From Mycolicibacterium hodleri (GTDB lineage Bacteria > Actinomycetota > Actinomycetes > Mycobacteriales > Mycobacteriaceae), in contig NZ_JACKTL010000026.1 of assembly GCF_025822245.1 (NCBI RefSeq), forward strand, positions 186,001-250,000: a stretch of DNA of 64,000 nucleotides, in the 5' to 3' direction. Below the pieces are notes generated by a model. It did no database searches. It saw nothing but the letters and a program-made list of their open reading frames with translations, and was not told the origin of the DNA. Each line of letters starts with the position of its first letter. The stretch's first letter is position 1. Below, piece by piece: positions 18,177 to 27,331 of the stretch. The translations under genes and the position numbers were made by a program.

Positions 18177-19760
18177 TCAGCCGGCGGTCGGCGCGGATGC
18201 GCTGCTGGGGCGACGACGCCGGCGACGGCGCTTGGCCGGGCCGGTGGAGTCGCCGGAGGGAGAGGTCTCACCGTCGTCGGACGTCGTCGTGACCTGTGCG
18301 TTCTCGGTGACGTGGACGGACTCGGTGGTCGACTTCGTGGCGCCACGGGTGCGCTGACGGGTCCGGTCCCGGTTGCGCGACGGCCGGTCGCTGCTCTCGC
18401 GCTTCTCGCCGTCGCGCGACTCCCGCTTGGGCCGCGACTCGGTGGAACGCGACGCGCGGCCCACCGAACCGCCCGCCTCGGCGGGGATGCTCAGTTCCTC
18501 GTAGAGGTGCGCCGAACTGGAGTACGTCTCCACCGGATCGGGCGTGTCGAGCCCGAGGGCCTTGTCGATCATCGTCCAGCGCGGCAGCTCGTCCCAGTCG
18601 ACGAGGGTGACCGCGATGCCCGTCTTGCCCGCGCGGCCGGTGCGGCCGATGCGGTGCACGTAGGCCTGCTCGTCTTCGGGGATCTGGTAGTTGATGACGT
18701 GGGTGATGTCGTCGATGTCGATGCCGCGGGCCGCGACGTCGGTGGCGACCAGCACGTCGACGTCTCCTTTGCGGAAGCCCTTGAGTGCCTTCTCGCGGGC
18801 CGCCTGGCCCAGGTCGCCGTGCACGGCGCCGACCTTGAAGCCGCGCTCGGCAAGTTCGTCGGCGACCTTCTGTGCGGTGCGCTTGGTACGGGTGAAGATC
18901 ATCGTCGCGCCGCGGCCCTCGGCCTGCAGGATGCGGGCCACCATCTCGACCTTGTCCAGCGCGTGCGCGCGGTAGGCGTGCTGCTTGGTGTTCTCGTGGG
19001 TGGCGGCCGAATGCGGGGCCTCGGCGCGGATGTGCGTCGGCTGGTTCATGAACGTGCGGGCCAGCGTGATGATCGGGTCGGGCATCGTCGCCGAGAACAG
19101 CATCGCCTGCCGGTCGGTCGGCGTCTGCTTGAGGATGCGCTCGATGTCGGGCAGGAAGCCCAGGTCGAGCATTTCGTCGGCCTCGTCGAGCACCAGCACC
19201 GACAGGCCGCCGAGCTGCAGGTGGCCCTGCTGGGCGAGGTCAAGCAGGCGTCCCGGGGTGCCGACGACGACGTCGACGCCCTTCTGCAGGGCTTCGATCT
19301 GGGGCTCGTAGGGGCGGCCGCCGTAGATGGAGGTGACCACCATCTTGCGGTCGCCGACCCTGAGGTACTTCGCGGCGTTGGCGAGGTCGTCGTAGACCTG
19401 CAGGCACAGCTCGCGGGTGGGCACGACGATCAGGGCGCGGGGGATGCCGGTGAGCGGCCGCGTCTCGTCGGTGACGATGCGGTGCAGCAGCGGCACGCCG
19501 AAGGCGAAGGTCTTGCCCATGCCGGTCCTGGCCTGACCGATCAGGTCGTCGCCGGAGAGTGCCAGCGGCAGCGTCAGTTCCTGGATCGCGAAGGTGTGCT
19601 CGATGCCGCCCTCGGCCAGTGCGCGCACGATCTCCTCGCGCACGCCGAGCTCGGCGAAGGTGGTGGTCTTCGGCGCGGCCTCGGGTGCGTCGACGACGAC
19701 GTCGATGTCCGGGGTGAAGGATTCGGTGGTGGTGTTTGAAGTCGTGGTGATTTCAGTCAT
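18177..19760 (-). CDS. rhlE: DEAD-box RNA helicase RhlE
   Basis: A 527-residue DEAD-box helicase (Rv3211). Motifs in order are the Q motif (FAELGVREEIVRAL, FAIQELTLPLAL), I (ARTGMGKT), Ia (VPTRELCLQ), II (VLDEADEMLDLG), III (SAT), V (ATDVAARGIDIDD) and VI (HRIGRTGRAG). The C-terminal ~120 residues are a disordered basic tail rich in Arg and Ser ending in KRRRRRRRPSS, as in RNA-binding mycobacterial RhlE. The ATG at 19760 is clear. It likely unwinds structured RNA in ribosome assembly or the degradosome. Confidence 0.95.
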   Translation of the reverse strand: MTEITTTSNTTTESFTPDIDVVVDAPEAAPKTTTFAELGVREEIVRALAEGGIEHTFAIQELTLPLALSGDDLIGQARTGMGKTFAFGVPLLHRIVTDETRPLTGIPRALIVVPTRELCLQVYDDLANAAKYLRVGDRKMVVTSIYGGRPYEPQIEALQKGVDVVVGTPGRLLDLAQQGHLQLGGLSVLVLDEADEMLDLGFLPDIERILKQTPTDRQAMLFSATMPDPIITLARTFMNQPTHIRAEAPHSAATHENTKQHAYRAHALDKVEMVARILQAEGRGATMIFTRTKRTAQKVADELAERGFKVGAVHGDLGQAAREKALKGFRKGDVDVLVATDVAARGIDIDDITHVINYQIPEDEQAYVHRIGRTGRAGKTGIAVTLVDWDELPRWTMIDKALGLDTPDPVETYSSSAHLYEELSIPAEAGGSVGRASRSTESRPKRESRDGEKRESSDRPSRNRDRTRQRTRGATKSTTESVHVTENAQVTTTSDDGETSPSGDSTGPAKRRRRRRRPSSASAPTAG

Positions 19761-19996
19761 GCGTTTGCCGACGTAACCTTTCGTTTGTCAATCTCGCGGC
19801 GTCCACACGCGCACACGGGTTCGACGAAGGAACGTTGGGGGCCTCGGCTTCTGACGAAGCGGACCGACACGTGCACGCACATTTCTTGGTAGCGGCGGGT
19901 ACGAGATGTGCCGCTTCCGCCCACCATGATAGCTGGCCGGGATTTCGGTGCCCTTGCCGCGCCGATCGGCGCGCCGGGCCCGTCTAGAGTCGAGCC

Positions 19997-20689
19997 ATGA
20001 CTCCGACGCAGCCCGGGGCCTCGCCCGAGCAGACGGTGGCCCCCACGCTGGCAAGGCATGCAGGCGTCGACCAGCTGTTCGCGCTCCTGGCCTACGGCGA
20101 GGTGGCCGCCTTCTACCGACTCACCGACGAGGCGCGGATGGCCCCGAATCTGGCGGGCCGGATCAACATGGCCAGCATGGCGGCGGCCGAGATGAACCAT
20201 TACGAGCTTCTTCGTGAAGCGCTGGCCAAGCGTGGCGTCGACATCGTTCCCGCGATGACCAAATATGCCTCCGCACTGGAGAACTACCACCGCCTGACCA
20301 CGCCGAGCACGTGGCTCGAGGCGTTGGTGAAGACCTACATCGGCGACGCCCTCGCGGCCGACTTCTACCTCGAGATCGCCGACGCGCTCCCCGAGGACGC
20401 GGCCGACGTCGTCCGGGCGGTGCTCTCGGAGACGGGGCACTCGCAGTTCGTCGTGGCCGAGGTCAAGGCGGCGGTCACCGCCAGCGACAAGCAGCGCCAC
20501 CGGCTGGCGCTGTGGTCCCGCCGGCTGCTCGGCGAGGCCATCACACAAGCGCAATACGTGCTCGCCGAGCACGACGAGCTGGTCGACTTCGTCGTCTCCA
20601 GCGGCGAGGGCCTCGGCCGGCTGACCGAGTTCTTCGGCCGGCTACAGGACACCCACAACGCCCGGGTTCGCGAGCTCGGTCTCGGCTGA
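19997..20689 (+). CDS. Ferritin-like fold protein (MiaE-like)
   Basis: A 230-residue helical protein of Rv3210c type, annotated in relatives as a tRNA-(ms2io6A)-hydroxylase-like ferritin-fold protein. Possible di-iron ligands appear as E and ExxH pairs: YGEVAAFYRL, AAAEMNHYELL (E-x2-H), TYIGDALAADFYLEIAD and LSETGHSQF. This spacing resembles ferritin-like four-helix bundles. The ATG at 19997 is preceded by a weak ribosome site. It diverges from rhlE across 236 bp that holds both promoters. Whether it modifies tRNA is not shown by sequence. Confidence 0.82.
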   Translation: MTPTQPGASPEQTVAPTLARHAGVDQLFALLAYGEVAAFYRLTDEARMAPNLAGRINMASMAAAEMNHYELLREALAKRGVDIVPAMTKYASALENYHRLTTPSTWLEALVKTYIGDALAADFYLEIADALPEDAADVVRAVLSETGHSQFVVAEVKAAVTASDKQRHRLALWSRRLLGEAITQAQYVLAEHDELVDFVVSSGEGLGRLTEFFGRLQDTHNARVRELGLG

Positions 20690-20702
20690 GCCGGGCGGGT
20701 CC

Positions 20703-21647
20703 CTACTTGGTGCAGGTCGCGATCATCGAGTTGGTGTTCTGGGAGACCAGGGTCACGCCGTTCGCGTCGGTCACCGAGCAGTTCAGATGACCGGTCAGGC
20801 TGGTGGCCGTGACCGACGTCAACGAGACTCCCGGATCCAGGGTCACCGAGCGCACCCACGGCAGCGCGACGTTGAACTGCGTCTGCAGGGCGCCCTGGCC
20901 GTCGGTGTAGACCACGGTGACCAGGTCAAGCAGTGGCCGGTCGCCCGTCACCTGGTAGGTGACGGTGCGCGGCGAGACGGCCGGAACCGGGGCGGCCGCG
21001 GCGGGTGCCGGAGCGACGGCGACGGTCGAACTCGGCGGGATGGTGGTCACCGTCTCCGGTGAGAGCGCGGCGGCCGGCGGCGGGGGAGGAGCCACCGACG
21101 TCACCGCCGGTGGTGCCGTCGTGGCCGGGGTGGTGACGGCGTCCTGGGCGGCCGTCGTCGGGGTGGTCGCGGCAATCGTCTTGGACACCGAGCCGCTGTC
21201 GCCGCCGCCGAGGATCACCACGGTGCAGATGATCGCGACGAGCAGGATAGCGGCGGCGACGCCGGCGACCCAGACCCATCGGCGGTCGATGGATTCTTCG
21301 TATTCGTAGACGTCGTCGTCCAGATAGTCGTCGGACTGCGCGTCGTAGGCGTCGTAGTCGTGGACTGCAGCTCCGGACCGGTCGTCGTACCCGTATCGGG
21401 ATCCGGACCGGTACTCCGAGCCGTACGACGTGCCGCGGTCGGAGCCGTACGACGTGCCGTAGTCGGGGCCCGACGACGTGCCGTAGTCGGAGTCGTAGTC
21501 GGACCGACGCCGGTAGGTCGCGCCGCCGTCGACGACGTCGGTCTCGACGGCGGTGTAGCCGCTCGAGCGTGCGCCGCGCGTCCCGGCTGCGCCAGCGTTG
21601 CGCGCCGTCGTCGACGTCCTCGAATACGTTGCGTAAGGCCTGTCCAT
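20703..21647 (-). CDS. MmpS-like membrane protein with Gly/Tyr-rich cytoplasmic region
   Basis: A 314-residue protein (Rv3209 type). A long N-terminal cytoplasmic segment is low-complexity, with repeated YGTSYGSD/YGTSSGPD units (about residues 52-88), then an acidic stretch, one membrane helix (WVAGVAAAILLVAIICTVVIL, about 124-144), a Pro/Thr/Ala-rich linker, and a C-terminal domain resembling MmpS accessory proteins (VTYQVTGDRPLLDLVTVVYT, LNCSVTDANGVTL). MmpS proteins assist MmpL lipid exporters, but no mmpL gene is adjacent. The ATG at 21647 is preferred; a GTG two codons upstream is possible. The Tyr-rich segment may be a phosphorylation or condensation region (inference). Confidence 0.8.
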   Translation of the reverse strand: MDRPYATYSRTSTTARNAGAAGTRGARSSGYTAVETDVVDGGATYRRRSDYDSDYGTSSGPDYGTSYGSDRGTSYGSEYRSGSRYGYDDRSGAAVHDYDAYDAQSDDYLDDDVYEYEESIDRRWVWVAGVAAAILLVAIICTVVILGGGDSGSVSKTIAATTPTTAAQDAVTTPATTAPPAVTSVAPPPPPAAALSPETVTTIPPSSTVAVAPAPAAAAPVPAVSPRTVTYQVTGDRPLLDLVTVVYTDGQGALQTQFNVALPWVRSVTLDPGVSLTSVTATSLTGHLNCSVTDANGVTLVSQNTNSMIATCTK

Positions 21648-21889
21648 GCTCACTATCCCGTGCGTTGTCTTCTGGTGTGTCAGCGATGCTAACGAGGCTG
21701 AAGTGACGCACGAGGTTGACGCGCCTGGGGTCAGATCACGGTCCGGACTCGGTTGGCTCACGGGCCGTGACGTGCGAACCGAGCCGGTCAGCGCTGCGCT
21801 GTCCGCGAAGTGGCGCCACCGCGGGCGCGGGTGATGCGGCCCGTCCACTAGCCTTCTCAGGGGAAAGACCATCGAAGGAAAGGGTTCAC

Positions 21890-22932
<1,043 letters not shown>

Positions 22933-23000
22933 TCATGTCACGCCGTGTACGGGTGGCGCGCCACGGCCTCTCCGCGGCGGGCCTGTGCCATTCTGGTGCG

Positions 23001-24032
23001 GTGACCTACGACCCGGGGCGTCGCGGGGGCGGTCGTCAGCCCGTGCTGCGCAACGAGTTCAGGGAACCCTTGCGCGCACAGCGCGACCCGTTGGCCGAGG
23101 CCGGCGGCCGGACGCGCTCCAACCGAGACGACCGTCAGCGCTGGCGAAAGCAGTCGTGGCTCGGACGGTTCGTCTCCACCTACGGGTGGCGCGCCTACGC
23201 GCTGCCGATCTTGGCCGTCATCACCGTGCTGGTGGTCTACCAGGCCGTCACCGGAACCACCGCCCCGACGCCGGTCAACGCGGAAGGGCCCGTCCAGGGG
23301 CCGCCCACCATCGGTGCCACGGGTACGGGCATCATCGGCGCCCCACCAAAGGGCATGACCCAGTTCGACGCGAACCTGCCGACCGGGATCCTTCCGGACG
23401 GCGGACCGTTCACCGAGTCCGGTGCCAAGACCTGGCACCTCGTTCCCGGTACGACACCCAAGGTCGGCACCGGCACCACCAAGTCCTTCACCTACACCGT
23501 CGAGGTGGAGGACGGCGTCGACACCGCTTCCATCGGTGGCGACGAGGCCTTCGCCCGGATGGTCACCGAGACGCTGGACAACCCCAAGAGTTGGACGCAC
23601 AACCCGCAGATCGCGTTCACCCGCATCGACGACCCGGCGCAGACACCGGACTTCCGGGTCTCGCTGACCTCGCCGATGACGGTGCGTGAAGGGTGCGGCT
23701 ACGACATTCCGCTCGAGGCGTCCTGCTACAACCCCGCCTACCTCGGCGACCAGGCCAGGGTGTTCGTCAACGAGGCCCGCTGGGTGCGCGGCGCCGTGCC
23801 GTTTCAGGGCGACATCGGCTCGTATCGTCAGTACCTGGTCAACCACGAGGTGGGGCACGCGATCGGGTACCAGAAGCACGAGCCGTGCGCCGACAACGGC
23901 GCGTTGGCCCCGGTGATGATGCAGCAGACGTTCTCGACCAGCAACGACGACGACGCGCGATTCGATCCGGAGTCCGTGCAGGCCGACGGAAAGACCTGCC
24001 GCTTCAACCCGTGGCCCTATCCGATCGCCTGA
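23001..24032 (+). CDS. Membrane-anchored DUF3152 metallopeptidase-like protein
   Basis: A 343-residue protein (Rv3207c type). A basic cytoplasmic N-terminus is followed by a membrane anchor (ALPILAVITVLVVYQAVTG, about 67-85), a Pro/Gly-rich linker and an extracellular zincin-like domain. The metal motif is HEVGHAIGYQKHEPC, a metzincin-like HExxHxxGxxxH. Cysteine pairs (REGCGYD with ASCYNP; HEPCADN with KTCRFN) could form disulfides. The GTG at 23001 is chosen as the first plausible start after the divergent tetR. It is probably an extracytoplasmic protease; the substrate is unknown. Confidence 0.88.
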   Translation: MTYDPGRRGGGRQPVLRNEFREPLRAQRDPLAEAGGRTRSNRDDRQRWRKQSWLGRFVSTYGWRAYALPILAVITVLVVYQAVTGTTAPTPVNAEGPVQGPPTIGATGTGIIGAPPKGMTQFDANLPTGILPDGGPFTESGAKTWHLVPGTTPKVGTGTTKSFTYTVEVEDGVDTASIGGDEAFARMVTETLDNPKSWTHNPQIAFTRIDDPAQTPDFRVSLTSPMTVREGCGYDIPLEASCYNPAYLGDQARVFVNEARWVRGAVPFQGDIGSYRQYLVNHEVGHAIGYQKHEPCADNGALAPVMMQQTFSTSNDDDARFDPESVQADGKTCRFNPWPYPIA

Positions 24033-24105
24033 CCCGTCGGGGAACGGAGCCGGCGCGATCGCCGTTGAACGAGCCAGGTGTCACGTCGATTCGAGGGGCG
24101 GCAAG

Positions 24106-25284
24106 GTGTCCACTTCGCTACCACCGCTGGTCGAGCCGGCCGCGGAACTCACCCGTGACGAGGTCGCCCGCTACAGCCGCCACCTGATCATCCCCGACGT
24201 CGGCGTCGACGGGCAGAAGCGCCTCAAGAACGCCCGCGTGCTGGTGATCGGCGCCGGCGGCCTCGGCTCGCCGACCCTGTTGTATCTGGCCGCCGCGGGT
24301 GTGGGCACCATCGGCATCGTGGACTTCGACGTCGTCGACGAATCCAACCTGCAGCGCCAGATCATCCACGGCCAGTCCGACGTCGGCCGGCCGAAGGCCC
24401 AGAGCGCCCGTGACTCGATCATCGCGATCAACCCGCTGGTCGAAGTGCGGCTGCACGAGGTTCGACTGTCCGGCGACAACGCCGTCGACCTGTTCGAGCA
24501 GTACGACCTGATCGTGGACGGCACCGACAACTTCGCCACCCGCTATCTGGTCAACGACGCGGCGGTGCTGGCGGGCAAGCCGTACGTCTGGGGGTCGATC
24601 TACCGCTTCGAGGGGCAGGTGTCGGTGTTCTGGGAGGACGCGCCCAACGGACGTGGTCTCAACTACCGAGACCTGTACCCGGAACCGCCGCCCCCCGGGA
24701 TGGTGCCGTCGTGCGCCGAGGGCGGCGTGCTCGGCATCCTGTGCGGCTCGATCGCGTCGGTGATGGGCACCGAGGCGATCAAGCTGCTCGTCGGCATCGG
24801 TGACCCCCTGCTGGGCCGGCTGCTGATGTACGACGCACTGGAGATGACCTACCGCACCATCACGATCCGCAAGGATCCCGAGACACCGAAGATCACCGAG
24901 CTGATCGACTACGACGCGTTCTGCGGCGTGGTGTCCGACGCCGCGGCCGAGGCGGCCGCCGACTCGACCGTCACGCCCCGGGAATTGCGCGCCATGCTGG
25001 ACTCCGGCCGGAGGATCGCGTTGGTCGACGTCCGTGAGCCCGCGGAGTGGGCCATCAACCACATCGGCGGGGCCGAGCTGATCCCGAAGTCGGCGATCGA
25101 CGCCGGCGACGGCCTGGCCAAGCTGCCGCACGACCGAACGCCGGTGCTGTATTGCAAGACGGGAATCCGGTCGGCGGAGGTGCTGGCCGCGGTGAAGGGG
25201 GCGGGTTTCGCCGACGCGGTGCACCTGCAGGGCGGAATCGTGGCGTGGGCGCGGGAACTCGAACCCGACATGGTCATGTACTGA
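24106..25284 (+). CDS. moeZ: Adenylyltransferase/sulfurtransferase MoeZ
   Basis: A 392-residue two-domain protein. Residues about 10-260 form the ThiF/MoeB adenylating domain (GAGGLGSPTLLYLAAAGVG nucleotide loop, ESNLQRQIIHG, DNFATRYLVND). Residues about 285-390 form a rhodanese domain with active-site Cys in YCKTGIRS. It adenylates C-termini of ubiquitin-like sulfur carriers (MoaD, CysO) and transfers sulfur to them for molybdopterin and cysteine synthesis (family knowledge). The GTG at 24106 follows a GGCAAG-type site. It lies 73 bp after the DUF3152 gene. Confidence 0.95.
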   Translation: MSTSLPPLVEPAAELTRDEVARYSRHLIIPDVGVDGQKRLKNARVLVIGAGGLGSPTLLYLAAAGVGTIGIVDFDVVDESNLQRQIIHGQSDVGRPKAQSARDSIIAINPLVEVRLHEVRLSGDNAVDLFEQYDLIVDGTDNFATRYLVNDAAVLAGKPYVWGSIYRFEGQVSVFWEDAPNGRGLNYRDLYPEPPPPGMVPSCAEGGVLGILCGSIASVMGTEAIKLLVGIGDPLLGRLLMYDALEMTYRTITIRKDPETPKITELIDYDAFCGVVSDAAAEAAADSTVTPRELRAMLDSGRRIALVDVREPAEWAINHIGGAELIPKSAIDAGDGLAKLPHDRTPVLYCKTGIRSAEVLAAVKGAGFADAVHLQGGIVAWARELEPDMVMY

Positions 25285-25320
25285 CGGCTCGTTGGCCAGC
25301 CCACGCCTTAGGCTAAGTCT

Positions 25321-26175
25321 GTGAGTGCCGACATGCCGCCCGATCACGTCCTGGCGGCGTTTGGTCTCTCGGGTGTCCGGCCCGTCCCGCTCGGCTCGAG
25401 CTGGGAGGGTGGTTGGCGCTGCGGCGAAGTGGTGTTGTCGATGGTCGCCGAGCACGCCAGGGCGGGCTGGTCTGCGAAGGTCCGAGAGACGTTGTTCGTC
25501 GACGGCGTGCGCCTCGCCCGCCCCGTGCGCTCGACCGACGGCCGCTACGTCGTGGCCGGGTGGCGCGCCGACACGTTCGTCACCGGAACGCCGGAGCCGC
25601 GCCACGACGAAGTGGTGTCCGCCGCAGTCCGACTGCACGAGGCCACCGCGAAGCTGGAACGCCCGCGGTTCCTGACCCAGCCGCCGTCGGCGCCGTGGTC
25701 CGACGTCGACGTGTTCATCGCCGCCGACCGCGCCGCGTGGGAGGACCGTCCGATGCACAGCCTGCCGCCCGGTGCGCGGGTCGCGCCTGGTGGCGCCGAC
25801 GGGCAACGCTCGGTCGACCTCATCGCCCAGCTGGCCACGTTGCGCCGGCCGACGCGCAGCCCGAGCCAGCTCGTGCACGGCGACCTCTACGGCACCGTGC
25901 TCTTCGCCGGCACCGCGGCTCCCGGCATCACCGACATCACGCCGTATTGGCGGCCGGCGTCCTGGGCGGCCGGTGTCGTCGTCGTCGACGCCCTGGCCTG
26001 GGGTGAGGCCGACGACGGACTCGTCGAGCGGTGGGCCCCCCTGCCGGAGTGGCCGCAGATGCTGTTGCGCGCGTTGATGTTCCGGTTGGCGGTCCACGCG
26101 CTGCATCCGCGCTCGACCGCGGCGGCGTTCCCCGGGCTGGCCCGCACCGCGGCACTGGTGCGCCTGATCCTGTAG
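25321..26175 (+). CDS. TIGR02569 family kinase-like protein
   Basis: A 284-residue actinobacterial protein (Rv3205c type) related to aminoglycoside phosphotransferase-like kinases. The catalytic-loop-like motif is LVHGDLYGTVLFAG, and ITDITPYWRPASWAAGVVVVD follows where the metal-binding Asp would lie. The N-terminal lobe is short, without a clear ATP-binding Lys. The GTG at 25321 is 36 bp after moeZ, so the two may be co-transcribed. The substrate is unknown and activity is unproven. Confidence 0.85.
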   Translation: MSADMPPDHVLAAFGLSGVRPVPLGSSWEGGWRCGEVVLSMVAEHARAGWSAKVRETLFVDGVRLARPVRSTDGRYVVAGWRADTFVTGTPEPRHDEVVSAAVRLHEATAKLERPRFLTQPPSAPWSDVDVFIAADRAAWEDRPMHSLPPGARVAPGGADGQRSVDLIAQLATLRRPTRSPSQLVHGDLYGTVLFAGTAAPGITDITPYWRPASWAAGVVVVDALAWGEADDGLVERWAPLPEWPQMLLRALMFRLAVHALHPRSTAAAFPGLARTAALVRLIL

Positions 26176-26185
26176 GCGTCCGTCG

Positions 26186-26458
26186 TCAGAACGCGTGCCG
26201 CGCCTCGCGCAACGCGATGCGGCCGTCCTTGGCGAGCACGCCCTCGGCCCGCAGCAGCTCGAGCTGGCGCGCCTGGAGGTGCGGCGCCGGCCGGCCCGAC
26301 GCCCTGATCACCCGGTGCCACGGCAGATCCGACGAATCGGTCCGCATGATCCACGCGACGATCCGCGGGCTGGGAAGCCCTGCGGCGTCGGCGATGTCGC
26401 CGTACGTCGAGACCTTGCCCGTCGGGATGGACGCGACCAGCGCGCGGACGGTCTCCAC
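26186..26458 (-). CDS. Alkyltransferase-like (ATL) DNA repair protein
   Basis: A 90-residue protein of the MGMT C-terminal fold (Rv3204 type). The active-site motif reads LPWHRVIRASGR, i.e. PWHR in place of the PCHR of true O6-alkylguanine transferases. The DNA-binding helix GDIADAAGLPSPRIVAWIM is present. ATL proteins bind O6-alkylguanine and hand it to nucleotide excision repair (family knowledge). The GTG at 26458 is the only standard start; upstream codons to the preceding stop (ITDEQ) resemble homologues, so an ATC start is conceivable. It lies 27 bp downstream of lipV on the same strand. Confidence 0.88.
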   Translation of the reverse strand: METVRALVASIPTGKVSTYGDIADAAGLPSPRIVAWIMRTDSSDLPWHRVIRASGRPAPHLQARQLELLRAEGVLAKDGRIALREARHAF

Positions 26459-26485
26459 CTGCTCGTCGGTGATGGCGGCGATCGC

Positions 26486-27268
26486 TCAGCCCACCAAGTC
26501 CCGGATCAGCTGCGCCGTCTCGGCCGGTCTGGAGAGCGGCACCATGTGGTCGCAGTCGAACTCGAGGAGCGTGAAGTGCGAACCCAGCGCGGCGCGCAAC
26601 GTCGCGACCAGTTCCTCGGTGACGTACGGGGGTTCGGTTCTCCTCGCCCGCACCACCGTCGTCGGCGTGCCCTCGCTCGGCACGGCGACCGGTCGCGCCA
26701 GCTCGCTCCAGTACGACATCACCGCAGGAATGCCGATGCGCCAGCCCACCCGACCGTTCGGCAGGGTGATGAGGTGTTCGTCGAGTTCGCGCTCCAAGTC
26801 GGCCTCGTCGACCTCACCCCAGGACCCCGAGGACTTGTCGGCTCGCGCCTCGTCCCGGTCGGCGAAGTCCGGGGATTGCAGCATGGCGTCGGCGATCTCG
26901 CGCATCCAGCCGCCGTCGAGGCCCACGGCGGGGTCGAGGAGGATCAGTCCCTCGACCAGGTCGGGCCGGGACTCCGCGAGGCTCAGCGCGACGGCGCCGC
27001 CGAAGGAGTGGGCCACCACCCAGACCGGCCCGTCCGCCTCTGCGTCGAGGAGGTTGGCGAGCGCCTCGACGTTGGCGTCGACGGTCCAGGGTGCCGCCCA
27101 CGACGATCGGCCGTGGCCCAGCAGGTCGGGTGCCAAGATCGGGTACTCCGCGAGGTGCCGTTCCGCCAGGGTCTCCCACCGCTGGCCGTGCCCGGTCAAC
27201 CCGTGCAGGGCCAGGATCCGGGGCGGTGTGCGCGGGCCGAAGCGGCGCACGCTCAAGACGTCGGTCAT
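26486..27268 (-). CDS. lipV: α/β-hydrolase (LipV-type esterase)
   Basis: A 260-residue α/β-hydrolase (Rv3203). The nucleophile elbow is VAHSFGGAVALS, the oxyanion segment ALHGLTGHGQRW, and the catalytic His DCDHMVPLS near the C-terminus; the Asp is probably in LLDPAVGLD or the cap-following strand. No signal peptide is seen. The ATG at 27268 is chosen. The gene lies divergent from adnA over about 63 bp, and upstream of the ATL gene. It probably hydrolyses short-chain esters. Confidence 0.9.
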   Translation of the reverse strand: MTDVLSVRRFGPRTPPRILALHGLTGHGQRWETLAERHLAEYPILAPDLLGHGRSSWAAPWTVDANVEALANLLDAEADGPVWVVAHSFGGAVALSLAESRPDLVEGLILLDPAVGLDGGWMREIADAMLQSPDFADRDEARADKSSGSWGEVDEADLERELDEHLITLPNGRVGWRIGIPAVMSYWSELARPVAVPSEGTPTTVVRARRTEPPYVTEELVATLRAALGSHFTLLEFDCDHMVPLSRPAETAQLIRDLVG

Positions 27269-27331
27269 GGTGTCGATGCTGCCAGCAGCGCGGCGGCCGG
27301 TCTTGTCGTACCCCCGTGGTGACATGTCTTC

